A DNA stretch of 64,000 nt from an uncultured Pelagibacteraceae bacterium (GTDB taxonomy: Bacteria > Pseudomonadota > Alphaproteobacteria > Pelagibacterales > Pelagibacteraceae): assembly GCA_902621345.1 (NCBI GenBank), contig CACNLV010000001.1, forward strand, positions 806,001 through 870,000. Direction: 5' to 3'. The translations under genes were made by a program, and so were the position numbers. Shown piece after piece: positions 1-8,279 of the stretch. Each line of letters starts with the position of its first letter. The stretch's first letter is position 1. The notes beneath the pieces are model-generated. The model was not told the origin of the DNA and did no database searches. It saw only the letters and a list, made by a program, of their open reading frames with translations.

Positions 1-125
1 ACTACTACAACTTTGCCATCAGATTGTGCTTTGTCAAATAATTCTTTTTTAAAAGTTGTTTCCTTTTCCATGGCATTAACATTGAATGCTAATAAAAGAA
101 AACAAAAAGTTAAAATTTTTTTCAT
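1..125 (-). CDS. Secreted thioredoxin-like protein, N-terminal fragment
   Basis: Only the first 41 codons are in the window; the gene runs off the left edge. The ATG at 125 opens with a clear signal peptide (MKKILTFCFLLLAFNVNA, then MEKE), so the product is exported. The next residues (FDKAQSDGKVVVV) resemble the helix and first strand that precede the CxxC motif in thioredoxin-fold proteins, but that motif would lie outside the window, so the family call is tentative. It starts 6 bases after the azlD stop and is probably cotranscribed with azlCD. Confidence 0.6.
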   Translation of the reverse strand, partial: MKKILTFCFLLLAFNVNAMEKETTFKKELFDKAQSDGKVVV

Positions 126-131
126 AATTGT

Positions 132-446
132 TTATACAACAAATATTAAAAACCAATAAGATGCCAATCCTGAAAATATTGTCGCAATTATACTTCTGGA
201 GAAAATACCAATAAACATTGCAATTATTGCAGCCAATATCTTTGGATTATCATCTATTTTAATTAATCCTATGTCATTAATAAAAATAGCTGGAAAGATT
301 ATCGCAGGAAATATTGCAGATGGCACAAATGATAATATCTCTCTAATTCTATCATTGAACATTTCCTTTTTAATTAAAGCTATCATAGAAAACCTTGTTA
401 AATAAGTAATCAATCCACAATATAAAATTAATGCCCAGTTGCTCAT
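132..446 (-). CDS. azlD: AzlD-family membrane protein (branched-chain amino acid export partner)
   Basis: A 104-residue protein with about four hydrophobic helices and the length typical of AzlD. AzlD works with AzlC as an inner-membrane exporter of branched-chain amino acids or analogues; the real substrate here is unknown. The ATG overlaps the azlC stop by 4 bases (ATGA), as expected for translationally coupled partners. The early TRFSMIALI stretch fits the family's conserved first-helix region. Confidence 0.88.
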   Translation of the reverse strand: MSNWALILYCGLITYLTRFSMIALIKKEMFNDRIREILSFVPSAIFPAIIFPAIFINDIGLIKIDDNPKILAAIIAMFIGIFSRSIIATIFSGLASYWFLIFVV

Positions 447-1135
447 GCTTTTTTATTTTTCCTTGTTAATATCATTGCAGTGAATAATCCTGCTAGAGCT
501 GCAACAATAACGTAAGCTTTAAAAGGAATATAATTATATCCAAAAGTCGCTACCAAACCTGAAATAATTATTACAATCACATTTATAAATTTTCTAAAGT
601 CATTAACCAATAAAGCTAAAAATGTTAAAGGAACTGCAAAACTTAGTCCAAGTTTTTCTGGAATTGCTGCTCCAAGTATAATTCCTAAAAATGTGGTCGA
701 TTGCCAAATTACCCAACAAGTAGCTCCTCCACCTACTAAGTGAAAGTATCTATTATGGTCCTTATTCTTTTTTAAATATTCATTTGAAATTGCAAATGCC
801 TGATCGATTAAAAAATAGGATATAATAATCTTCCAAATCAACTTCAAATCTGACAAATGCTCTGATACGACAGCTCCGTAAAGTAAATGTCTGGAGTTCA
901 CTGCACCAACTGAGCTAATTATTACTAAAGAAGATGCACCACCAGAAAATAATTGCAATAAAACTATCTGAGAAGCGCCCCCAAAAATAATTAAAGACAT
1001 TGCCATTGTTTCAATTGAAGTAAATCCAACATCAATAGCAAGAACTCCAAAAATTAAACCAAAGGGAACAACTGGAATCATCAGTGGGCTTACATCAATA
1101 ATTCCCTTTAAAAAAACTTTTAATTTACTTTTCAT
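443..1135 (-). CDS. azlC: AzlC-family permease, large subunit of branched-chain amino acid exporter
   Basis: A 230-residue multispanning protein. The family features are visible: an N-terminal MIPVVPFGLIFG segment, a FGGASQIVLLQL helix and a SRHLLYG motif around residues 80-90, all typical of AzlC. It pairs with azlD, which overlaps its 3' end by 4 bases. It follows the iron ABC ATPase by 18 bases on the same strand, so it may be read from the iron operon, though no functional link is evident. Substrate specificity cannot be inferred. Confidence 0.92.
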   Translation of the reverse strand: MKSKLKVFLKGIIDVSPLMIPVVPFGLIFGVLAIDVGFTSIETMAMSLIIFGGASQIVLLQLFSGGASSLVIISSVGAVNSRHLLYGAVVSEHLSDLKLIWKIIISYFLIDQAFAISNEYLKKNKDHNRYFHLVGGGATCWVIWQSTTFLGIILGAAIPEKLGLSFAVPLTFLALLVNDFRKFINVIVIIISGLVATFGYNYIPFKAYVIVAALAGLFTAMILTRKNKKA

Positions 1136-1153
1136 TTTTCTAGAAGGTTTTTA

Positions 1154-2215
1154 TTAGAAGCAAACTATATGATCAATATGAATTGGTCTTTTAATCCCAA
1201 ATTTTTCACTAACTTCATGTTGATGAATATGATGAGAGTGAACAAATACTGGAATAAATCTATTGCTGGGTGTCCTTAAAGTATAAATAAAGTTTGTTCC
1301 TCTAAATTTTCTATCAACAACTTCTAATTTTAAATTACTTTGATCATCATGATGCAAGTCCTCTGGTTGAACTAATAACTGAACATTTGAACCGATTGGA
1401 AAAGGTTTAATAAAATTTCCTGTAATAGTTCCAAGATCTTTATTTTCTAAACTTTTGGGACTTGTTACCTCTGCTGGTATCAAAACACCTCTATTTAAAA
1501 AATTCACCACCTCTATTGAATTTGGAAGGTGATAAAGTTTATAAGGGTCATCAAACTGTCTTAGCTCTTGATCAAAAATAATTCCGCATTTTGAGCCTAA
1601 GTAAAAAGCCTCGTAGGAGTCATGAGTAACAATTATTGTTGAGATTTTTAGAGTTTTTAAAATTTTTTTTAACCTAATTTGAATTTCCTCTTTAAAACTT
1701 TGATCAACATTAGACAAAGGTTCATCAAGCAATAGTAGATCGGGTTGAGTAAGCAAAGTTCTTGCTAAGGATGTTCTCTGGGCTTCACCAGCACTAATTT
1801 GGTGGGGGTAATGTTTTAATATATTAGAAAGATCTAATAAATCTAAAATTTCCCTTAAATCAATTTGCTTTTCTTTTTTTCCTTTATTTTTTTCTAAACC
1901 CAATAAAATATTTTTTTCTACTGTGTAATGTGGAAACAAACTATTCTCTTGGAAAGCTAAAGAAATATTTCTATCCTCAGGCTCAACATTCACATCACTT
2001 GAGGATATTGTTTTACCTTTGAGCTCAATAGATCCATTTTCAATTTTCTGTAACCCAGCAATTGTTCTTAATATAGTTGTTTTGCCTATTCCCGAGGGAC
2101 CGAGTAGACATATAACATCACCCTCGTTTTCAATTGCAAAAGACATGTTTCTTACTTTTGTTTTACCTCCAACAACAAAGTCAACATTTTTTACCTCAAA
2201 GAAATTATTATTCAT
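1154..2215 (-). CDS. fbpC: Fe(III) ABC transporter ATP-binding protein
   Basis: A 353-residue ABC ATPase that would power ferric-iron uptake. Walker A (GPSGIGKT, residues 39-46), a Q-loop (FQEN) and Walker B (LLLLDEP, 159-165) are present. The signature reads ISAGEAQ (about 140-146) instead of LSGGQ, a variant seen in some iron-type importers. A C-terminal TOBE-like region of about 110 residues follows. The ATG overlaps the permease stop by 8 bases. Iron specificity rests on the neighbouring binding protein and permease. Confidence 0.9.
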   Translation of the reverse strand: MNNNFFEVKNVDFVVGGKTKVRNMSFAIENEGDVICLLGPSGIGKTTILRTIAGLQKIENGSIELKGKTISSSDVNVEPEDRNISLAFQENSLFPHYTVEKNILLGLEKNKGKKEKQIDLREILDLLDLSNILKHYPHQISAGEAQRTSLARTLLTQPDLLLLDEPLSNVDQSFKEEIQIRLKKILKTLKISTIIVTHDSYEAFYLGSKCGIIFDQELRQFDDPYKLYHLPNSIEVVNFLNRGVLIPAEVTSPKSLENKDLGTITGNFIKPFPIGSNVQLLVQPEDLHHDDQSNLKLEVVDRKFRGTNFIYTLRTPSNRFIPVFVHSHHIHQHEVSEKFGIKRPIHIDHIVCF

Positions 2216-3827
2216 TGTTTTCTCTTAAAATATATTTGGATGCAATTATAATAAAAAAAGATGCAATTAAAATTAAAAATAATGATGGCACAGCTGCAGC
2301 TTCAAGTAAATCCTCTGAAGCAGAAATATAAGCAGTCGTCGCAAAAGTTTCAAAATTAAAGGGTCTTAAAATCAATGTTATTGGTAATTCTCTTATAATT
2401 TCAAGTGAGACTAAAATAATAATAAATAACAAAGAATTTCTCAAAAAAGGAACGTGAATATTCATAAATGTTTTTCTTTTTGAGTAACCCAGTAGGTACG
2501 CACTTTCATCAACTGCGATATTAATTTTTTCATACCCTGACTTTATCCCATTATACGCAAGTGAATAAAATCTAACAAAGTAAACTAGAACTAATCCAAT
2601 TATTGAACCTATGAATATTTTCTTTATTGAAAAGAAACCAAGACTTTTAATTACATTTTCGTCAAACCAAGCAATGAAAGTAATGTATGCAACTGCTAAT
2701 ATTACACCTGGTATTGCATAACCTGAAATAGATAGAGTAGACAAAACATTTAAAACTTTATTTTTAGTTACTCTATTTCCATAATTAGAAATTAGTGCGA
2801 AAATTATCAAAACTAAACTAGATAAAGAAACCAAATATAAGGTATTTTTTAATAGATCTAAAACTTGAAGTTCAAATAAATTTTCAGGGAATTTTAGTGT
2901 CCAATACATCATTTGACTTAAAGGGAACAAAAAACTTAAGAAGAATACAGAAAAACAAAATAAGAAAGCTAAAAAGGATTTTTTTCCTTCGAGTTTTATT
3001 TTCTGCTTTTGCTTAAATCCACCCCTCGAATTAAAGTGGTATTTTGCCTTTTTTCTCGAAAAATTTTCAATAATGAAGAGTGCAAAGATAAAAAGTAGCA
3101 AAAAAAATGATAATCTATTTGCAAAAGCTAAATCATCGAAGGCTATCCAAGAATTATATATTCCTGTCGTTAATGTATTTATTGAAAAAAAATCAACTGC
3201 ACCAAATTCTGCTAGAGTTTCCATTGCTACTAATGATAAGCCTGCAATTATAGCCGGTCGTGCTGATGGTAAAATAATTGAATATAATGTTTTAAATTTT
3301 GTAAATCCTAGGTTTTTACCTAATTCTATTATATTTTGTGATTGATACAAAAAGGATGCTCTGGCTAAAATATAAACATAAGCATATAAAGAAAAAGAAA
3401 TAGATAAGATAACACCTAATAAACCATCAAATTTAGGTATATTTTGATTGTAATTACCATCACCAAATAAATTTTTTAAAATAGTATATGCAGTTCCATA
3501 ATTTTCAAAAAAAGCTGTTAAAGAATAAGCGTAGATATAAGGGGGGACTGCAAAAGATAATATTAAACCCCATTTAAAAAAATTACTTAGTGGAAATTCA
3601 TAAAAAGAAACTAAATAAGCTGACCCAGTGCCAATTAAAAAAGTAAATAATAAAACAGAAAATAATAAAAAAATTGAGTTAAATATATATTCTACTAAAA
3701 AAGTGTCTTTTAAAACTTGATAATAATTTGAAGTATCCTCAAAAAAACTCGAAAAGACGGTAAGTATTGGGATTATTACAAAAAGTGAAATTAAAAAAGA
3801 AGATATATGCCAAAAAGTAATTTTCAT
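2208..3827 (-). CDS. fbpB: Fe(III) ABC transporter permease, two-domain
   Basis: A 539-residue inner-membrane protein with about twelve hydrophobic helices and two fused BPD-type permease domains, the normal architecture and length for FbpB/SfuB. Each half carries an EAA-like loop (EFGAVDFF near residue 207; a second RELPITLIL copy in the C-terminal half). It would form the channel for ferric iron delivered by the upstream binding protein. It begins 95 bases after the small Cys-motif ORF, and that gap holds a foldable GC-richer element (3863-3912). Confidence 0.92.
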   Translation of the reverse strand: MKITFWHISSFLISLFVIIPILTVFSSFFEDTSNYYQVLKDTFLVEYIFNSIFLLFSVLLFTFLIGTGSAYLVSFYEFPLSNFFKWGLILSFAVPPYIYAYSLTAFFENYGTAYTILKNLFGDGNYNQNIPKFDGLLGVILSISFSLYAYVYILARASFLYQSQNIIELGKNLGFTKFKTLYSIILPSARPAIIAGLSLVAMETLAEFGAVDFFSINTLTTGIYNSWIAFDDLAFANRLSFFLLLFIFALFIIENFSRKKAKYHFNSRGGFKQKQKIKLEGKKSFLAFLFCFSVFFLSFLFPLSQMMYWTLKFPENLFELQVLDLLKNTLYLVSLSSLVLIIFALISNYGNRVTKNKVLNVLSTLSISGYAIPGVILAVAYITFIAWFDENVIKSLGFFSIKKIFIGSIIGLVLVYFVRFYSLAYNGIKSGYEKINIAVDESAYLLGYSKRKTFMNIHVPFLRNSLLFIIILVSLEIIRELPITLILRPFNFETFATTAYISASEDLLEAAAVPSLFLILIASFFIIIASKYILRENNE

Positions 3828-3862
3828 AATTTATAATCCGCTTTATAAAGATGAAAGTATTT

Positions 3863-3912
3863 GTGCCCATACTAAGAGGAAGGAGACGTCTTCTCAATCA
3901 AAGCATGAGCAC
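3863..3912 (-). promoter_or_regulatory. Candidate structured RNA element in the iron operon leader to fbpB
   Basis: Seen on the minus-strand transcript: an outer helix pairs GUGCUCAU (plus-strand 3905-3912) with AUGGGCAC (3863-3870), eight pairs with one G-U, and the flanking bases can add another G-U pair. Inside it a second hairpin pairs GAGAAG with CUUcCUC (3876-3882 with 3890-3895, one bulged base). The 50 bases are about 48% G+C against a background near 30%. The element ends 36 bases before the fbpB ATG in the only roomy junction of the operon. No known riboswitch class was recognised; function is unknown. Confidence 0.35.
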
Positions 3913-3922
3913 TCCAGAAAAT

Positions 3923-4093
3923 TTAAAGATCAAATACTTTTAGGATATGCGGAACCTCCTTAGCACTTAATTCTGAAAGTTTTCTATTATTTACTCTTTT
4001 ATCGATTTTTTTACACTCTAAATTACATGGTGAACATGCCTTAGAAGATTTATTGTAATCAATATCAGATATAAATTTCTTTTTTTCTCTCAT
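3923..4093 (-). CDS. Small Cys-motif protein within the iron-transport operon
   Basis: A 56-residue protein from the ATG at 4093, two bases after the binding-protein stop. A longer start (TTG at 4105) would overlap that gene and is less likely. It carries a CSPCNLEC cluster (C-x2-C-x3-C, about residues 20-27), is rich in lysine and has no membrane segment or signal peptide, so it should be cytoplasmic. Position between the ferric binding protein and permease suggests a role tied to iron, such as metal binding, but this is inference. I do not recognise a named family. Confidence 0.65.
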   Translation of the reverse strand: MREKKKFISDIDYNKSSKACSPCNLECKKIDKRVNNRKLSELSAKEVPHILKVFDL

Positions 4094-4095
4094 TG

Positions 4096-5127
4096 TTACT
4101 TCCAACCAGCAGCCGTCATTACCTCTACTGCAGCAGCTTGATTTTTTCCATAAGAGGCGAGCTTAGTTTTCATGTCTTGTTTGAAATCTAACCTCAAGTT
4201 ATTAACTACTAATGGACTTGGCGAAACACCATCAATCATTGGAAACTCAAAAGTATTATTTGTAAAATGTTCTTGAGACTCTGGAGTTAATAAAAACTCT
4301 ACGAGTTTAACAGCGTTGCCTTTGTTTGGGGCACCTTTTACTAGAGCTGCACAACTTACGTTCATGTGTGTTCCTCTGTCATTTTGATTAGGAAAGAACG
4401 CTTTAACTTTTTTTGCAGCCTCTTGTTGTTCTGCACCCTTTTTACCTGATAACATTAAAGCTAAGTAATATGTATTAGCTACAGCAATATCAGCCTCACC
4501 AGCTGCTACTGCCATTATTTGTGCTCTATCATTGCCTGTCGGTGTTCTTGCCATATTGGCAACAACTCCTTCAGCCCACGCGGCTGTTGCAGCTTTTCCA
4601 TTATTTTTAATTAATGAAGCAACAAGAGATTTATTATAAATGTTACTTGATTTTCTTATTACCAGCCTACCTCTCCACTTGGGATCAGCTAAACCCTCAT
4701 AAGTCATTCCAGATAATTCTGCACCAGTAACTCTTTCAGGTGAATAATAAATTATCCTAGCTCTTTTTGCGATTCCAACCCACTTGTTTGTTCTAAAACT
4801 TTTTGGAACTGCATCTTTAATAGCTTTAGACGTTAGACCACCTTGAAGTGTACCTTTTGCATCCATGGCACCACATCTACCTGCATCTGCAGTGATGTAT
4901 AGATCAGCAGAAGAGTCTGCACCCTCGCTTATTATTCTTTTTTCTAAAGCACCCGATTTTCCGTTTATCAAATTGACTTTAATTCCGGTCTTATTTGTAA
5001 ATTTTGAATAAAGTTCAGAGTCTGCTTTATAGTGTCTTGCGTTAAAAACATTAACTTCCTCTGCAATTGCAAATGATGATGCAATTATCGAGAGGACTAA
5101 CGTAAATGTTGATATTATACTCCTCAT
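4096..5127 (-). CDS. fbpA: Fe(III) ABC transporter periplasmic binding protein
   Basis: A 343-residue ferric-binding protein of the FbpA/SfuA/IdiA type. The start at 5127 is chosen because CGGAG lies 5 bases upstream and the product then begins with a signal peptide (MRSIISTFTLVLSIIASSFA, cut near residue 22). A longer frame would run into the Fur-box palindromes. The mature part opens with VNVFNARHY, and the paired tyrosines of the ferric site are visible in ANTYY (Y220/Y221). It would capture periplasmic Fe(III) and deliver it to the downstream permease and ATPase. Confidence 0.94.
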   Translation of the reverse strand: MRSIISTFTLVLSIIASSFAIAEEVNVFNARHYKADSELYSKFTNKTGIKVNLINGKSGALEKRIISEGADSSADLYITADAGRCGAMDAKGTLQGGLTSKAIKDAVPKSFRTNKWVGIAKRARIIYYSPERVTGAELSGMTYEGLADPKWRGRLVIRKSSNIYNKSLVASLIKNNGKAATAAWAEGVVANMARTPTGNDRAQIMAVAAGEADIAVANTYYLALMLSGKKGAEQQEAAKKVKAFFPNQNDRGTHMNVSCAALVKGAPNKGNAVKLVEFLLTPESQEHFTNNTFEFPMIDGVSPSPLVVNNLRLDFKQDMKTKLASYGKNQAAAVEVMTAAGWK

Positions 5128-5169
5128 ATATTCTCCGTTTTTTATGTTTTCCACATGATTCTTAATGAG

Positions 5170-5203
5170 AATGAGAACTATTCTCATTGATAATGATTAT
5201 CAA
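5170..5203 (-). promoter_or_regulatory. Two overlapping Fur-box-like palindromes upstream of the iron transporter
   Basis: Two perfect inverted repeats overlap by two bases. At 5170-5188, arms AATGAGAA and TTCTCATT flank a 3-base centre. At 5187-5203, TTGATAAT and ATTATCAA flank one G. The second contains TGATAATGATTATCA, an exact match to the classical 7-1-7 Fur consensus. They lie 43-76 bases upstream of the fbpA ATG and downstream of a possible -35 (TTGCGA on the minus strand, 5204-5209), so a bound Fur-type repressor could block transcription. Binding by Fur rather than another family member is inferred from the motif. Confidence 0.75.
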
Positions 5204-5221
5204 TCGCAATAGTGTCGCAGG

Positions 5222-6115
5222 CTAAGAAGATTTCCAGTCGCCTATTTTGCTGAATAAAAAATTTCTAAAAGCTTGAACTCTTGCAGTATTTTTTAGTGAT
5301 TGGGGATATACGAAATGAGCTTCTGTTATTGGGCCCTCAGATTTAGGTAAAACTTTAATTACCTTATTCGAGTCACTTACTAAATATTCTGGTAAAGCAG
5401 CTAATCCAACACCCGTTTCAACCGCAAGCAACAAACCCATCACACTATTTACCTTCATAATTGGTTTTCTTTTCTTGCCTTCTGGCATTCCTAATTTTAA
5501 TGCCCAATCTGGATTATAAACTGGAGATGGAGCTCCTCTTCCAAAAGAGATAAATTTATGTTTGTTTAAGTCATTTATTGACTTAGGCATGCCGTTTTTC
5601 TCTAAATACCTATTAGAACCATAAATATAATACTTCAAATCTACTAATTTTTTTTGAATATAGTTTAATTGTTTTGGTCTTCGCATAAAGATGCCAATAT
5701 CGGCTTGTCTGGTGCTCAAATCTAGCTCTTTATCCTCAAAAATAAGCTCAATCTCTATATCAGGATTTAATCTCATGAATTCTTGAATTCTTGGTGTCAA
5801 CCAATGAGTACCAAAACTTCTTACTGTCGTAATGGTTAATTTTCCAGTTGGCTTATTTTTTTGATCTCCTAAAGTGGTTTCTACCTCTTTTAATTTACTT
5901 ATGACTTCATGAGCTGTTTTAAAAACATATTCACCATTTTCTGTAAGGGTAAGGCCTCTCGCATGTCTTTCGAATAATTGAACTTGTAAATCTTGCTCTA
6001 ATGATTGAATTTGCCGACTAATAGCCGATTGACTCAAATTTAAATTGACTGTTGCATTTGTAAAACTTCCAGCCTCAGCCACCGCATGAAATATTTTTAA
6101 TTTGTCCCAATCCAT
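5222..6115 (-). CDS. LysR-family transcriptional regulator
   Basis: A 297-residue LysR-type regulator: N-terminal winged helix-turn-helix (residues about 3-62, including AVAEAGSFTNATVNLNLSQS and SRQIQSLEQDL), a linker helix and a periplasmic-binding-protein-like effector domain beginning near residue 90 (GKLTITTV). Its ATG overlaps the stop of the AcuI-like gene (TAATG), so it is coupled to folE/acuI rather than divergently placed as LysR genes often are. The effector and targets are unknown; the adjacent reductase gene is the obvious candidate target. Confidence 0.93.
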   Translation of the reverse strand: MDWDKLKIFHAVAEAGSFTNATVNLNLSQSAISRQIQSLEQDLQVQLFERHARGLTLTENGEYVFKTAHEVISKLKEVETTLGDQKNKPTGKLTITTVRSFGTHWLTPRIQEFMRLNPDIEIELIFEDKELDLSTRQADIGIFMRRPKQLNYIQKKLVDLKYYIYGSNRYLEKNGMPKSINDLNKHKFISFGRGAPSPVYNPDWALKLGMPEGKKRKPIMKVNSVMGLLLAVETGVGLAALPEYLVSDSNKVIKVLPKSEGPITEAHFVYPQSLKNTARVQAFRNFLFSKIGDWKSS

Positions 6116-7116
6116 TATTTATTCAAATCTACTAAAACTCTTCCTGAAATTTCACCTTTTAATATCTTTGGATAGGTTTCAATTAACTCCTCCAAGCTTA
6201 CAGTTTGAATAGAATTTTCTAATAAATCAAAATTAATCAATTTTGAAGCCTCTCCCCAAATAAATTCTCTTCTTCGAATGCTACAATTAGCTGAGTCCAT
6301 ACCCCAAAGTTTTATTCCTCTTAACATAAATGGTATGACATTAGTATTTAATTCATTGGTGCTTGCATTACCACAAACAGCAATAATTCCGTTAGAATTT
6401 GTTTGAACAATCGCATTAGCTAAAATTTTTCCACCAACTGTATCAACAACTCCATCCCATAAACCTTTATCAATCAGTTTTGGATCTTTATCAAATTCGG
6501 CCCTATTTATTAGGTTTTTAGCACCTAATGATTTCAAATAGTCAGCTTTAGATTCTTTTCCAGATACGGCAGTAACCTCGTACCCCATTTTATTTAATAT
6601 CATTACAGCAATACTGCCCACTCCTCCAGATGCTCCTGTTACCAAAACATTTTTTACTTTTTCGCCTAATAGAATTTCTTCTCTTGCCTTGATTGCAAAT
6701 GCTGCCATTAGAGATGTAAAACCTGCAGTGCCCAATATCATTGCTTGCTTTGTCGTTAAACCAGTTGGTTTTTTAACCAAAAAATCTCCGTTAACTTTTG
6801 CAATTTGAGAATAACCACCGTAAAAAATCTCCCCAACTCTAAAACCAGTCAAAATTACTTCATCACCTGATTTAAATTTTGAGTTTTCACTTTCTAAAAC
6901 AGTGCCTGAAAAATCAATTCCAGGAATATGAGGAAATTCTTTAACTAATCTTCCTCCATTTTTAAGGATCATTCCATCTTTAAAATTTAAGTCTGAGTAA
7001 TCTACTTTGATAGTTACATCGCCATGTTTTAAAAAACTTTTATCAATTAATTTTACATCCCTTGTGAACTTGTCACTTTCTTGATTTAGTATTAATGCTT
7101 TAAATTGGTCAGACAC
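6115..7116 (-). CDS. acuI: AcuI/YhdH-family NADPH-dependent quinone or acryloyl-CoA reductase
   Basis: A 333-residue zinc-free MDR-family oxidoreductase. The GroES-like N-terminus contains VDYSDLNFKDGM and HIPGIDFSGTV; the Rossmann motif VTGASGGVGSIAV sits near residues 160-172. This subfamily includes AcuI, which reduces toxic acryloyl-CoA from DMSP breakdown to propionyl-CoA, and YhdH. The sequence alone does not separate these roles. The start is GTG at 7116, one base after the folE stop region; no convincing ATG lies nearby. The stop is shared with the LysR start. Confidence 0.85.
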   Translation of the reverse strand: MSDQFKALILNQESDKFTRDVKLIDKSFLKHGDVTIKVDYSDLNFKDGMILKNGGRLVKEFPHIPGIDFSGTVLESENSKFKSGDEVILTGFRVGEIFYGGYSQIAKVNGDFLVKKPTGLTTKQAMILGTAGFTSLMAAFAIKAREEILLGEKVKNVLVTGASGGVGSIAVMILNKMGYEVTAVSGKESKADYLKSLGAKNLINRAEFDKDPKLIDKGLWDGVVDTVGGKILANAIVQTNSNGIIAVCGNASTNELNTNVIPFMLRGIKLWGMDSANCSIRRREFIWGEASKLINFDLLENSIQTVSLEELIETYPKILKGEISGRVLVDLNK

Positions 7117-7117
7117 T

Positions 7118-7732
7118 TTAATCTTTTTGCGTGCTTATAAATCTTAAATACCTATTTTGATAACTTAGATCTTCTTTAAACTGACCTAAGTAATAATTCG
7201 TTACTGTTGAGGCTTGTTCTTTTTTAATTCCTCTCATTGTCATACACTGATGAGTTGAATCAATAGTTACAGCTACACCTTTTGCATCTAAAGATTTCAT
7301 AAGTGTATTCGCAATCTGCATAGTTAATCTTTCTTGTGTTTGTAATCTTTTTGAAAAAACTTCTACCACTCTTGCTAATTTACTTAATCCTACCACTCTG
7401 TCTCTTGGAATGTAAGCTACATGGGCTTTTCCAATTATTGGTGCCATATGATGTTCGCAATGACTTTGAACCGATATATTTTTTTGAACAACCATATCAT
7501 CATAGCCCTCAACATCTCCAAAAGTTTTATCTAATACTAAGTTTGGATCTTCTCTATATCCTTTAAAATATTCCTTAAAAGCTTTAACTACTCTTTTAGG
7601 TGTTTCCAGCAAGCCTTCTCTTTTAGGATCTTCACCTATCCATTTCAAAATTGTTTTAAAAGCTTCTTCAGCATCCTTATCGGATACAATTTTAGTTTTT
7701 TGTTCTTCGTTATTATTTTTAACAAGTTTCAT
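7118..7732 (-). CDS. folE: GTP cyclohydrolase I
   Basis: A 204-residue FolE, usual length for the family. It converts GTP to 7,8-dihydroneopterin triphosphate, the first step of folate synthesis. The zinc site is complete: HCEHH (residues 91-95) supplies a cysteine and histidine, and HQCMTMRG (161-168) the second cysteine. The N-terminal 15 residues are polar and probably disordered. It is divergent from hisI across about 76 bases and leads a minus-strand run with acuI and lysR. A folate gene fits this genome's heavy use of one-carbon units. Confidence 0.97.
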   Translation of the reverse strand: MKLVKNNNEEQKTKIVSDKDAEEAFKTILKWIGEDPKREGLLETPKRVVKAFKEYFKGYREDPNLVLDKTFGDVEGYDDMVVQKNISVQSHCEHHMAPIIGKAHVAYIPRDRVVGLSKLARVVEVFSKRLQTQERLTMQIANTLMKSLDAKGVAVTIDSTHQCMTMRGIKKEQASTVTNYYLGQFKEDLSYQNRYLRFISTQKD

Positions 7733-7808
7733 TGCGGGTTTTATACCTATAAATTTATATTTTTAAAATATTTAATATATCTAGATATATGCTACATAAT
7801 TACCTTGT

Positions 7809-8276
7809 ATGTTCAAAAAAAGAGAAAATGTCCACGAAATTGAGGAAGGTGATCTTCTTTCTCCAAAATTTGACAATGATGGTTTAATTCCTGTAATTAC
7901 AATGTGTGATAAGACCAAGGATATTCTTATGCATGGTTATATGAATGTCGAAGCTTTAAAAAAAACTATTGAAACTAAAGAAGCTCATTATTTTAGTAGA
8001 TCAAGAAAATCTATTTGGCACAAAGGTAAAACTAGTGGATTTGTTCAAAAAGTAAAAGAAATTCGAATTGATGATGATCAAGACTCTATTTGGTTAACTG
8101 TTGATATTGGTGAGGGAGCAAGCTGTCATGTTGGATATAGATCTTGTTTTTATAGATCTATACCTCTAGGAGTAATTCATAACGGTAGAGAGGTTAAAAT
8201 GAAATTTTTAGAAAAAGAAAAAAAATTTGATCCAGAGGAAGTATACAAAGATCAACCCAACCCTACAAAAATTTAA
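7809..8276 (+). CDS. hisI: Phosphoribosyl-AMP cyclohydrolase
   Basis: A 155-residue HisI, the stand-alone enzyme that opens the purine ring of phosphoribosyl-AMP in histidine synthesis. Diagnostic blocks are present: HGYMNVEAL, AHYFSRSRKSIWHKGKTSG and the metal-site region GASCHVGYRSCFYRS with its two cysteines. No HisE domain is fused. A CATAAT hexamer at 7795-7800, eight bases before the ATG, could be the -10 of a nearly leaderless promoter. It heads a plus-strand trio with a dioxygenase and a DUF2237 gene, not other his genes. Confidence 0.96.
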   Translation: MFKKRENVHEIEEGDLLSPKFDNDGLIPVITMCDKTKDILMHGYMNVEALKKTIETKEAHYFSRSRKSIWHKGKTSGFVQKVKEIRIDDDQDSIWLTVDIGEGASCHVGYRSCFYRSIPLGVIHNGREVKMKFLEKEKKFDPEEVYKDQPNPTKI

Positions 8277-8279
8277 ACT

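Noticed and set aside
3073..3345. A 90-codon plus-strand frame inside fbpB
   Set aside because: It is antisense to a well-supported permease gene, has no family features and is typical of a shadow frame in A+T-rich DNA.
5128..5187. An upstream in-frame extension of the ferric binding-protein gene
   Set aside because: It lacks a ribosome-binding site, would place residues ahead of a clear signal peptide and would run into the Fur-type palindromes; CGGAG and the signal peptide support 5127.
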